The notes below the pieces were generated by a model. It was not told the DNA's origin and searched no databases. It saw nothing but the letters and a program-made list of their open reading frames with translations. 20,596 nt of DNA from an uncultured Bartonella sp. (GTDB taxonomy: Bacteria > Pseudomonadota > Alphaproteobacteria > Rhizobiales > Rhizobiaceae): the NCBI GenBank assembly GCA_946481695.1, contig CAMLON010000028.1, positions 1-20,596 on the forward strand. The letters are read 5' to 3'. Position numbers and translations under genes: made by a program. Below are positions 1 to 6,498 of this stretch, in pieces. Each line of letters begins with the position of its first letter. The stretch's first letter is position 1.

Positions 1-965
1 TTGTCTTTGGTGCGCCCCAAAGCGTTTTCAAGCCGTGCGGCATCTTCAGAAAGTTCCTTCGGCTTATCTTCAACTTCACCTGCCCCGTTTTCGAGAATGA
101 AAATTGTACCAAGTGAAAGACCGGGGCTTGCCGAGAGGCCGTCAATTCCCGCTTTTCCTGATGGTGGCCGGAAGCCATAGATTTTCTTCGGTTTCACATC
201 CGCTTTTTCTGCCGCTTCCCGCTCGCTCAAGGTGATTTTTCTTGCCATTAAAACCGCATCACCCAGAAGCTGTTCACCATTTTCCGCATCGGTTGAAAAA
301 ACGAGCGTGTCACCATTTTTGCCGCCAAGTTGCAAGAGGCCGGCAAGGCTTGTCATATCAGCCTGACTTTTTCCATTGCGGACGAGAATTTTTTGCCCGC
401 TTTTTTTGGCAAATTCCACCCAGATCGACGCCGGACGCGCATGAAGACCCGACGGATAATCAAGAACCCATTCCTTGGTTACTTGAAGATCGGCGGCCTC
501 ACTTTCTGGTGCTTCATCATTTTCGACAAGGGCTGCCATAATGGCCGATTTGTCGCCCGTTGTTTCAAGTTTTTGCAAAGCATCGGGATGACTAAGAAGG
601 CGGGTGAGCCTTTTTAAAATTTCAATATGACCGTCGGAATTGGCGGCAATGGCAAAAATCAGTTTTGCCTTTTCGCCATTTTGCCAATCCACCCCGTTTG
701 GCACCTGAATAACCGAAATGGCATCACGGTTGACAAGGTTGCGGTCTTCCACCATGCCATGGGGAATGACAACGCCCGAACCAAGCCACGTATTGGCAAC
801 CTTTTCACGCGCCAACATGCTTTTTCCATAAGCCGGTTCAATTGCGCCTTCATCAACAAGAAGTTGAGCTGCGGCAAGAATGGCCGACTCCTTGTCGGGA
901 AAATCCGCATTCAACAAAATTGCATTTTCGGAAAGAATTGCTGTCTTTTCAGATGCTGCTGCCAC
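1..965 (-). CDS. fruB: PTS multiphosphoryl transfer protein, EIIA-Fru/HPr/EI fusion (5' part)
   Basis: Partial gene; the first 321 codons are visible and the frame runs off the left edge without a stop. The visible order is EIIA of the fructose/mannitol family (about residues 10-150, active-site His69 in VVIPHG), HPr (about 163-250, phospho-His175 in GLHARPAS) and the beginning of Enzyme I (from about 275, LSASPGLSLG). Such fusions carry phosphate from PEP through EI, HPr and EIIA to a membrane fructose permease in the cytoplasm. The GTG start at 965 is chosen because AAGGGAGG lies just upstream and the EIIA fold begins shortly after. It is divergent from a LacI-type regulator, and two operator-like palindromes lie between them, so induction by fructose or its phosphate is inferred. 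The substrate is not proved by this fragment, and the EIIBC permease is not in view. Confidence 0.93.
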   Translation of the reverse strand, partial: MAAASEKTAILSENAILLNADFPDKESAILAAAQLLVDEGAIEPAYGKSMLAREKVANTWLGSGVVIPHGMVEDRNLVNRDAISVIQVPNGVDWQNGEKAKLIFAIAANSDGHIEILKRLTRLLSHPDALQKLETTGDKSAIMAALVENDEAPESEAADLQVTKEWVLDYPSGLHARPASIWVEFAKKSGQKILVRNGKSQADMTSLAGLLQLGGKNGDTLVFSTDAENGEQLLGDAVLMARKITLSEREAAEKADVKPKKIYGFRPPSGKAGIDGLSASPGLSLGTIFILENGAGEVEDKPKELSEDAARLENALGRTKD

Positions 966-998
966 GGGTTTCCTCCCTTGGGCTTTTCAAAATGAATT

Positions 999-1010
999 GA
1001 AAACGTTTTC
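999..1010. promoter_or_regulatory. LacI-family operator, proximal to the PTS gene
   Basis: GAAAACGTTTTC is a perfect 12-bp palindrome with the central CG typical of LacI/GalR-family operators. It lies 34 bases upstream of the PTS start codon. A second near-copy lies 67 bp away centre to centre. Binding by the adjacent repressor is inferred. Confidence 0.7.
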
Positions 1011-1065
1011 TTGAAAAATATCAAGCAACTGTTTAATTCTGTCATATAATTTTACAGCAAATTCT

Positions 1066-1077
1066 GGAAACGTTTTC
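1066..1077. promoter_or_regulatory. LacI-family operator, proximal to the regulator gene
   Basis: GGAAACGTTTTC matches the perfect palindrome at 999-1010 at 11 of 12 positions and lies 56 bases before the regulator start. The pair is placed to control both divergent genes, including autoregulation, possibly with looping. A TATAAT hexamer lies between the two sites at 1045-1050, but I see no well-spaced -35 for it. Confidence 0.65.
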
Positions 1078-1132
1078 AAGGAAAAAACGCCTATTTATCG
1101 TGTTCAGGCACCAAGAAAGAAAGAAAAATCGA

Positions 1133-2149
1133 ATGGCTGCCACAATCAAGGATGTTGCAAAACTTGCCGGTGTTTCGGTTGCCACTGTTTCGCGTGCGAT
1201 TTCCGGCAAAGTTGTGAGCCATGAATTGAAAAGCAAAGTGGAAGAGGCAATCCTTGCCACCGGTTACCGGCCGAACCTTGCCGCCCGCCGTTTGCGCGGG
1301 CATAGCAATGATATGATAGGCCTTATCATTGCCGACATCAGAAACCCGTTTTTTACCCGCTTTGCCCGTGCGATTGACGATATTGCCAAAACCCGCAACC
1401 AGCATGTGATCTTATGCAACACCGATGAAAATTTCGAGCAGGAAAAGGCCTATCTCGACTTGATGGAGGAAGAAAATGTTGCCGGTATCATTCTTTCTCC
1501 CACGCTTTTAAGAAGCGGCAAACACATAACAAGCCGCAAAGAAAAGCCGACAAAACTCCATCGCCCGCTTGTTCTTGTTGATCGCACGCCCGATGAAATG
1601 ATTTATGATTCCGTGCTTATCGATAATCATGCTGCCGCCCAGAAACTTGTGCAACACCTTTATGAAAATGGCAGAAAACACATTCTTTGCCTTTACGGAG
1701 CTGATAGCCGGACCGGTTTTGAACGGCAAAAAGGCTTTGATGAAGCAATCAGGGCGCTTCACCTTTCAGGTGAAAGTGTAGCCATAAAACACGGAAAAGA
1801 TAATTTGGCGAAATCTTTAAAAAATACGCTTGCAAAAAATCCCGATAGCGATGCGCTCATTGTCACCAACGGGGTTCTCGCTTTAAAAGCGGCGGCATTT
1901 TTAAAAAAAGCCGGTCTTGTTGTGCCCGATCAACTGGCTTTTGCCGCCTTTGATGACGAACCGTGGATGGAACTTGTCTTTAACGGCATTACAACCATTG
2001 CCCAGCCGGTTGGCGACATTGCCCGCGAAGCCTATCATTGTTTGATGGAAAGGCTTGAAAACCCGTTAAAACCGGTGCTGCAAACCGTTTTGAAAAGCAA
2101 ATTGATTGTTCGCGGTTCAACTTTGAAAGCCCGCACGACCACTCAATGA
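1133..2149 (+). CDS. LacI-family transcriptional regulator
   Basis: A 338-aa protein of the usual LacI/GalR length. Residues 3-23 form the N-terminal helix-turn-helix and hinge start (IKDVAKLAGVSVATVSRAIS), followed by the hinge (GYRPNLAARRLR) and a periplasmic-binding-protein-like sugar-sensing core (from about residue 60, MIGLIIADIRNPFF). The frame opens at GTG 1100, but ATG 1133 is preferred because the HTH then starts at residue 3, as in the family; the SD is a weak A/G-rich run. The gene is divergent from the PTS fusion and next to two palindromic operators, so it is most likely a repressor of that fructose-type PTS, relieved by a sugar phosphate. The effector is inferred from context only. 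FruR/ScrR-like is a fair description. Confidence 0.92.
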   Translation: MAATIKDVAKLAGVSVATVSRAISGKVVSHELKSKVEEAILATGYRPNLAARRLRGHSNDMIGLIIADIRNPFFTRFARAIDDIAKTRNQHVILCNTDENFEQEKAYLDLMEEENVAGIILSPTLLRSGKHITSRKEKPTKLHRPLVLVDRTPDEMIYDSVLIDNHAAAQKLVQHLYENGRKHILCLYGADSRTGFERQKGFDEAIRALHLSGESVAIKHGKDNLAKSLKNTLAKNPDSDALIVTNGVLALKAAAFLKKAGLVVPDQLAFAAFDDEPWMELVFNGITTIAQPVGDIAREAYHCLMERLENPLKPVLQTVLKSKLIVRGSTLKARTTTQ

Positions 2150-2177
2150 AATAAGGCACGGGGAAATAAGGCACGGG
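2148..2177. repeat. 15-bp perfect tandem duplication
   Basis: GAAATAAGGCACGGG occurs twice back to back (2148-2162 and 2163-2177), starting inside the regulator stop codon. It looks like a replication-slippage duplication; no function is apparent. Confidence 0.85.
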
Positions 2178-2473
2178 TTTTCTTGTTTTGGCACATTTGG
2201 AGCTTCCGGAATTTGGTTCACGCCCCTGATGCTTCACGTCGACCCACGCTTTCAATGAAATACGCGTGAGTGTTGAACCGCCCGATTTTGCTGCGCGGGT
2301 TCAAACGGCGAATAAAGCCGCTGCTTGCAAGAATGGTTCAGGCAAGCGGCTTGTTATTTGACCGGCGATGAACGCCAGCGCAACCACCGGAATGCCACGA
2401 AAACACCTTTAACAGATGATGACTGCTACAGGATTATTGCGGGAGCCGCTTGATGAGGCTTGATGTATCAAGA
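2150..2473. other. Intergenic region between convergent genes, with hairpins
   Basis: No supportable gene. Holds the 15-bp duplication, a hairpin with TTGAACC/GGTTCAA arms (2273-2304), a second longer hairpin (2315-2352) and an extra copy of the downstream gene's 3' end (2432-2471). The regulator and the dehydrogenase converge here, so termination from both sides is expected. Confidence 0.7.
2315..2352 (+). terminator. Hairpin, possible terminator of the LacI-type gene
   Basis: The right arm GCAAGCGGCTT is complementary to a left arm AAGCC-(GCT)-GCTTGC with a three-base bulge. The loop is about 13 bases. It is followed only by GTTATTTG rather than a clean U-run, so intrinsic termination is plausible but not strong. 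Confidence 0.4.
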
Positions 2474-2511
2474 TTATTGCGGGAGCCGTTTGATAAGGCT
2501 TGATGTATCAA
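2432..2511. repeat. 40-bp tandem duplication of the dehydrogenase 3' end
   Basis: Two abutting 40-base units (2432-2471 and 2472-2511) match at 38 of 40 positions. The right unit is the real last codons and stop of the minus-strand dehydrogenase. The left unit lies beyond the stop and repeats them, including a second TAA. Both differences fall at third codon positions if the outer copy is read in the gene's frame (Leu CTC/CTT and Lys AAG/AAA). Confidence 0.9.
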
Positions 2512-3340
2512 GCCGGCCGCCATTTTCTGCCTGAATATCGGCATAAAACTGGTCGATCAGAGCAGTGACCGGCAAAACCGCGCCGTTAGCGCGCGCTTCA
2601 TCAAGGCAGATGCCGAGATCTTTTCTCATCCAGTCGACAGCAAAACCGAAATCGAACTTGCCTTCAACCATAGTGGTGCCGCGGTTTGACATTTGCCATG
2701 AACCGGCCGCCCCCTTGGAAATGACATCAAGAACCTCGTTCATATCAAGACCGGCTTTTTTGCCGAAAGCAAGCCCTTCGGCAAGACCCTGAACCGCACC
2801 GGCAAGGCAAATCTGGTTGACCATTTTGCACAATTGCCCGCTGCCGCTTTTTCCCAGCCGCTTTACCGAAATGCCATAGGCTTTCATGACATCTGCGGTT
2901 TTTTCAAATATGTCCTTCTTACCACCGCACATAATGGTGAGTTTGCCGTTCTCTGCACCGGCCTGACCACCCGAAACCGGCGCGTCGATAAAACCGATAC
3001 CGCATTTTTCCGCTTCCCCTTCAAGCTCGCGGGCAACCTTTGCAGAATCCGTCGTATGGTCGACAAAAACGCTCCCCCTTGCCATTGTTTTGAACGCACC
3101 ATCCTTGCCGGTTGTGACTTCTCTTATGTCATTGTCATTGCCGACACAGGCAAAAACAATATCCTGCCCCTTTGCCGCTTCGGCCGGTGTATCGGCTTTT
3201 TTGCCGTGAAACTCCTCTACCCATTTTTCAGCCTTTTTTGCCGTGCGGTTATAAACCGTTACATCATGGCCGGCTTTTTTCAAATGCCCTGCCATAGGAT
3301 AACCCATCACACCCAAACCGATAAAAGCCACTTTTGCCAT
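2474..3340 (-). CDS. Beta-hydroxyacid dehydrogenase (3-hydroxyisobutyrate dehydrogenase / tartronate semialdehyde reductase family)
   Basis: A 288-aa cytoplasmic NAD(P)-dependent oxidoreductase of normal family length. The Rossmann motif GLGVMG is at residues 8-13, the family substrate-binding signature DAPVSGG at 119-125, and the catalytic lysine is Lys172 in GQLCKMVNQ, followed by the all-helical C-terminal domain. The family interconverts small beta-hydroxyacids and their semialdehydes (3-hydroxyisobutyrate, D-glycerate, tartronate semialdehyde); the exact substrate cannot be read from sequence. The frame continues upstream to 3643, but ATG 3340 puts the Rossmann strand at the N-terminus, as in all family members, so the upstream part is taken as noncoding. 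It is divergent from a zinc alcohol dehydrogenase. The last 40 bases are duplicated just downstream. Confidence 0.88.
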   Translation of the reverse strand: MAKVAFIGLGVMGYPMAGHLKKAGHDVTVYNRTAKKAEKWVEEFHGKKADTPAEAAKGQDIVFACVGNDNDIREVTTGKDGAFKTMARGSVFVDHTTDSAKVARELEGEAEKCGIGFIDAPVSGGQAGAENGKLTIMCGGKKDIFEKTADVMKAYGISVKRLGKSGSGQLCKMVNQICLAGAVQGLAEGLAFGKKAGLDMNEVLDVISKGAAGSWQMSNRGTTMVEGKFDFGFAVDWMRKDLGICLDEARANGAVLPVTALIDQFYADIQAENGGRLDTSSLIKRLPQ

Positions 3341-3799
3341 TTTGCCACTTTCTATTTTGCCGCTCGATTGTTTTTTTGTTCGATTGTTTTCTATTGGTCG
3401 GGTTTTATGAAAAAAATTCATAAGCCCAATGATCTTGATAGAGCTTATCAAAATCGTCTTGAAGAATATAGTTGTTATTAACAGGAAAAAGAATTGAGCC
3501 CGAAACAACCGGAAATAGAATTGACGCTTTCTATTTGCGGTTGAAACACTTGGATTTTGACCGGAAATTTTATTTGAAAAAATTGCGTTTTTAAAACCGG
3601 TAAAAAAGAGAATAACTGCTTGTAGAAGGTTAAGAAAATGCAAGCGGACGAGTGCAATTGCGAATGAAATATTGCCCTTTTAAAAAGCCGGAGACGTAAA
3701 AAACAATATTCAAAACCGGAAAATAAAAAAGTAAAAAAACAAAAAAGCAAAATGAAGCAAAACCGATAGTAAAACGACTATTCAAAGGAAATTCCCTAT
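3341..3799. other. AT-rich divergent intergenic region
   Basis: 459 bases between two divergent oxidoreductase genes, so promoters for both must lie here, but I cannot assign convincing -35/-10 pairs. It contains TCGATTGTTTT twice (3364-3374 and 3380-3390) and an A-rich tract near 3720-3765. Open frames here are Phe/Lys-rich read-through of AT-rich DNA and show no domain. Confidence 0.6.
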
Positions 3800-4849
3800 A
3801 TGTTTACATGTGATTCATTTGCCGTTGACGGCCCTGATAAGACATTCCATCCTTTCACATTCGAGCGGCGTGACCCGCTTGACCATGATGTAGATATTGA
3901 AATTCGCTATTGCGGCGTTTGCCATTCCGACCTTCACACCGCGCGCAGTGACTGGGCGGGCACACTTTATCCTTGTGTTCCAGGTCATGAAATTGTCGGC
4001 AAGGTGCGCCGCGTGGGCAAAAAAGTAACCCGTTTCAAAGAGGGTGACACGGTGGGTGTGGGCTGCATGGTCAATTCCTGCGGAACGTGCGATTGCTGCC
4101 GTGCCGGACTTGAACAATATTGCGAAAAAGGCAACACCCTTACCTATAACAGCCCAGACCCCGAGACCGGAAAAGACCGTTATACGTTCGGCGGCTATTC
4201 CAAACGCATTGTGGTGAACGACAATTTTGTTTTGTCGGTACCGGAAAATCTTGATCTTGCAGGAGCAGCACCGCTTCTTTGTGCAGGCATTACCACCTAT
4301 TCGCCATTGCGCCACTGGAAAGCGGGAAAAGGAATGAAAGTGGGCGTTGCCGGTCTTGGCGGTTTGGGTCATATGGCGGTGAAACTTGCCCACGCTATGG
4401 GGGCTGACGTGACGATGCTCACCACCTCGCCTTCCAAAGAAGCCGATGCGCGTCGTCTTGGTGCCCATCATGTGGTTTTGACACGCGACAGCGAAAACCT
4501 CGCAAAAGCGGCAAAAACGCTTGATCTCATTATCGACACCATTGCGGCCAAGCACAATATCGACGCTTACCTCAACCTTCTTAAAGTCAATGGCACATTG
4601 GTGCAGGTTGGTGCACCGGCCGAACCTTTGCCGGTTGGCGTTTTCAACCTCATTATGGCACGTCGTTCGTTTGCCGGCTCGTGCATTGGCGGCATTGCCG
4701 AAACACAGGAAATGCTGGATTTTTGTGGCAAACACAACATTACCGCCGATATCGAGCTCATCAAAGCTCAGGAAATCGACAAGGCTTATGAACGCATGCT
4801 CAAAAGCGATGTGAAATACCGCTTTGTCATCGACATGGCCTCATTCTGA
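3800..4849 (+). CDS. Zinc-dependent alcohol dehydrogenase (CAD/YahK-like aldehyde reductase)
   Basis: A 349-aa medium-chain dehydrogenase/reductase. The catalytic zinc site is visible as Cys41 (GVCHSD), His63-Glu64 (PGHE) and Cys160 (PLLCAG). The structural zinc site is Cys93, Cys96, Cys99 and Cys107. The nucleotide-binding loop is GLGGLGH at 184-190, followed by a Rossmann fold. The spacing and the GITTYSPLRH segment fit the cinnamyl-alcohol-dehydrogenase/YahK branch, whose members are usually NADPH-dependent reductases of aldehydes; cofactor and substrate are inferred. AAAGGA at about 3784-3789 supports ATG 3800. The neighbouring divergent hydroxyacid dehydrogenase and downstream cupin suggest small-molecule carbonyl metabolism, but no pathway is clear. 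Confidence 0.93.
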   Translation: MFTCDSFAVDGPDKTFHPFTFERRDPLDHDVDIEIRYCGVCHSDLHTARSDWAGTLYPCVPGHEIVGKVRRVGKKVTRFKEGDTVGVGCMVNSCGTCDCCRAGLEQYCEKGNTLTYNSPDPETGKDRYTFGGYSKRIVVNDNFVLSVPENLDLAGAAPLLCAGITTYSPLRHWKAGKGMKVGVAGLGGLGHMAVKLAHAMGADVTMLTTSPSKEADARRLGAHHVVLTRDSENLAKAAKTLDLIIDTIAAKHNIDAYLNLLKVNGTLVQVGAPAEPLPVGVFNLIMARRSFAGSCIGGIAETQEMLDFCGKHNITADIELIKAQEIDKAYERMLKSDVKYRFVIDMASF

Positions 4850-5210
4850 AAGCCGTATTGTTCGGGAGACTTCATTCCGGAAAAAAGGTTTTAAACTCGA
4901 AATCGGGGCGAGCAACAAGCCCCGCTCACAACAAACCCCGTTGGCGCTTGGCTTGACCGAGCGAGCAAAAGCGCTAACCGGCAAAGCCCCTGCTCTTTCA
5001 ACCAATACTGTTCATGCGCTTTCAAAGACTGTTTTGAAAAGTGTTTTTGCGGGTACTGTTCATGCGCTTTCAACCAATAATATTCATGCGCTTTCAAAGA
5101 GCGTTCGGGAAAAACGTTTAGGAGAATGTTTTTGTTGGCAGCGCTTAAATATTGTAATCCAAAGCAAAGCCGGAACTCATAACCAAACTACATTTCAGGG
5201 AAGAAAAACA
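4850..5210. other. Spacer with an open in-frame leader and 24-bp-period repeats
   Basis: 361 bases between the alcohol dehydrogenase and the cupin. The cupin frame stays open across the whole spacer, from 4824, which is long for noncoding DNA of this composition. The spacer carries a 24-bp-period repeat. No domain is recognisable in the translation (Ser/Ala/Lys-rich, recurring VHALS), so I treat it as noncoding or as an unproved N-terminal extension. Confidence 0.55.
4978..5097. repeat. Degenerate 24-bp-period tandem repeat (about 5 units)
   Basis: CTTTCAA recurs with exact 24-base spacing at 4995, 5019, 5067 and 5091, with a degenerate unit between. TACTGTTCATGCGCTTTCAA is present perfectly at 5006-5025 and 5054-5073. 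Units 5002-5025 and 5074-5097 match at 22 of 24 positions. The 8-codon period keeps the cupin frame open. Confidence 0.85.
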
Positions 5211-5609
5211 ATGGAAATCAAAAGAAGTGGCAGCCGCCCTTCCGGCAAAGTTCCGGAAGAATTTTTTACCGGTCGGGTGAGACTTGATCCGGCAATCGAC
5301 CTGCATCAAGGGTCAAACCTTCTTGCCGGTCATGTTACTTTCGAGCCGGGAGCACGCACGCATTGGCACACGCACCCGAAGGGGCAGGCTTTGATTATCA
5401 CATTCGGGCGCGGGTTTATTGGCCGTGAAAATGGAGAAGTGAAAGAAGTTTTTGCCGGTGATATTGTCTGGTTTGAACCGGGTGAAAAACATTGGCATGG
5501 TGCTTGCCCTGACACGGCAATGTCACATTATGCCATACAGGAAACAGTGGATGGCAAAAGTGCCGACTGGATGGAAGAAGTGACCGATGAGCAATATAAG
5601 GGAAAGTAA
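5211..5609 (+). CDS. Small cupin-domain protein
   Basis: A 132-aa single-domain cupin. Motif 1 is HWHTHPKGQ at about residues 48-56 and motif 2 is GDIVWFEPGEKHWHG at about 83-97. Together these give the usual His-rich metal site of a small beta-barrel. Family relatives (TM1287-like, often annotated as quercetin-dioxygenase-like or carboxymuconolactone-decarboxylase-associated cupins) include metal enzymes and uncharacterised proteins; no reaction can be assigned. ATG 5211 is chosen because AGGGAAG lies 7-8 bases upstream and the protein then begins as family members do. The frame is open much further 5' (to 4824) and could encode an extension. It lies downstream of the alcohol dehydrogenase on the same strand but 361 bases away, so co-transcription is possible but not shown. 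Confidence 0.88.
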   Translation: MEIKRSGSRPSGKVPEEFFTGRVRLDPAIDLHQGSNLLAGHVTFEPGARTHWHTHPKGQALIITFGRGFIGRENGEVKEVFAGDIVWFEPGEKHWHGACPDTAMSHYAIQETVDGKSADWMEEVTDEQYKGK

Positions 5610-6498
5610 AGAAAGCTGAAATTTCTAAACTTTGCATTTCATCAAAACTCTGCATTTCATAAAATACTGAAATTATAAAATGCTAAAAAGACCGGCAAAA
5701 AAACTAGATTGCCCCCCCTTTGGGCAAATGGTGCGCAAATTTTCTTAAAAAGTGTGACAAAGTTTCTTGTTTTCCTTGGAAACTATTACAAAGTTTCTTG
5801 CCGGGAAAAATTCCCATCGAGAGCCTATTGCCTTCAACGTGGCGTGCATCAATTCAAAGACGTTTTTTAAAAACGCGGGCTTTTTGAAAATTGGCTTTTT
5901 TGAAAATTCAAAGTTCGAAAAGCCGCTCTCCATTTTTCTGTTCTGCCTGCCTGTTTTTTAAAAGCCAAATCGTAACCGGTTCAATCAATTGTCGTGTTGC
6001 AAACTTGCGGCAAGCAAAGCCCTGATTTTTGACCGGCGAGAACGGAAAAGAACGGATCATGCCGGATAAAAGAGGCTTGATTTCTTCGGCTCTTTTCATG
6101 GACTTTCCTTAAATTTATCTCCGATTTTCTCGCCTTTTTCTATTTTTCCTCATTGTCGTTCATAATATTTCAACCAAATAACAGTCACTCTATCGAGTGA
6201 ATTTCGTGTCTGATCAAAAATATAACGATCATTCCAAATTATGATTCGTAAATATATTTTATTTCACCCATATAAATAAATAGTATAACGATAAATGAAA
6301 AACTTTCCACATGCCGGAAGTTGTGTTCTATCCTTTAACGATTTATTTTTTTCCGGGTCTAAGCCCCTATTATTAAATATTTTTTACAGTATATTCGAAC
6401 TATTCTAAAACTTGAGTGTTGACATTAGGTTTAAATATTTTTTAACTGTTTCTCAATCTATACTTTTTTTATCAACTTTAAAATTCGAGGGATTGCGT
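5610..6498. other. Long AT-rich intergenic region upstream of the siderophore receptor
   Basis: 889 bases with no convincing gene. Short direct repeats: AAACTYTGCATTTCAT (5627-5642 and 5645-5660, one mismatch) and ACAAAGTTTCTTG (5757-5769 and 5788-5800). Hairpins or dyads: TTGCCC/GGGCAA around 5709-5726, CGTTTTTTAAAAACG at 5861-5875, TCACTC-TATC-GAGTGA at 6185-6200, and TGATC-N11-GATCA at 6211-6231. TAACGAT occurs three times (6223, 6286, 6336). An ICE-like box lies at 6393-6409. TATACT at 6459-6464 is a possible -10 for the receptor gene, without a good -35. Confidence 0.6.
6393..6409. promoter_or_regulatory. Candidate Irr/ICE-like iron-response box
   Basis: ATTCGAA-CTA-TTCTAAA has a perfect right half and a 5-of-7 left half of the rhizobial iron control element, TTTAGAA-N3-TTCTAAA. 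It sits about 90 bases before the receptor start codon, in AT-rich promoter-like DNA. Irr is the iron/heme-status regulator of Hyphomicrobiales. Binding here is inferred, and a degenerate match in AT-rich DNA can occur by chance. Confidence 0.4.

Noticed and set aside
242..995. Plus-strand open frames over the left edge
   Set aside because: They are opposite the PTS fusion, whose minus-strand reading gives unmistakable EIIA, HPr and EI motifs.
3341..3643. Upstream extension of the hydroxyacid dehydrogenase to 3643
   Set aside because: About 100 Phe/Ile/Lys-rich residues from AT-rich DNA would precede the Rossmann strand that always begins this family. ATG 3340 is the natural start.
3815..4735. 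306-codon open frame on the minus strand opposite the alcohol dehydrogenase
   Set aside because: It is antisense to a gene with complete zinc and nucleotide-binding motifs. Its translation is His/Arg/Phe/Ala-rich without any domain, as expected for a shadow frame.
5709..5726. TTGCCC/GGGCAA hairpin as terminator for the cupin
   Set aside because: It lies about 100 bases after the stop and lacks a U-run on the plus strand. On the minus strand a T-run follows after a few bases, but there is no minus-strand gene to terminate.
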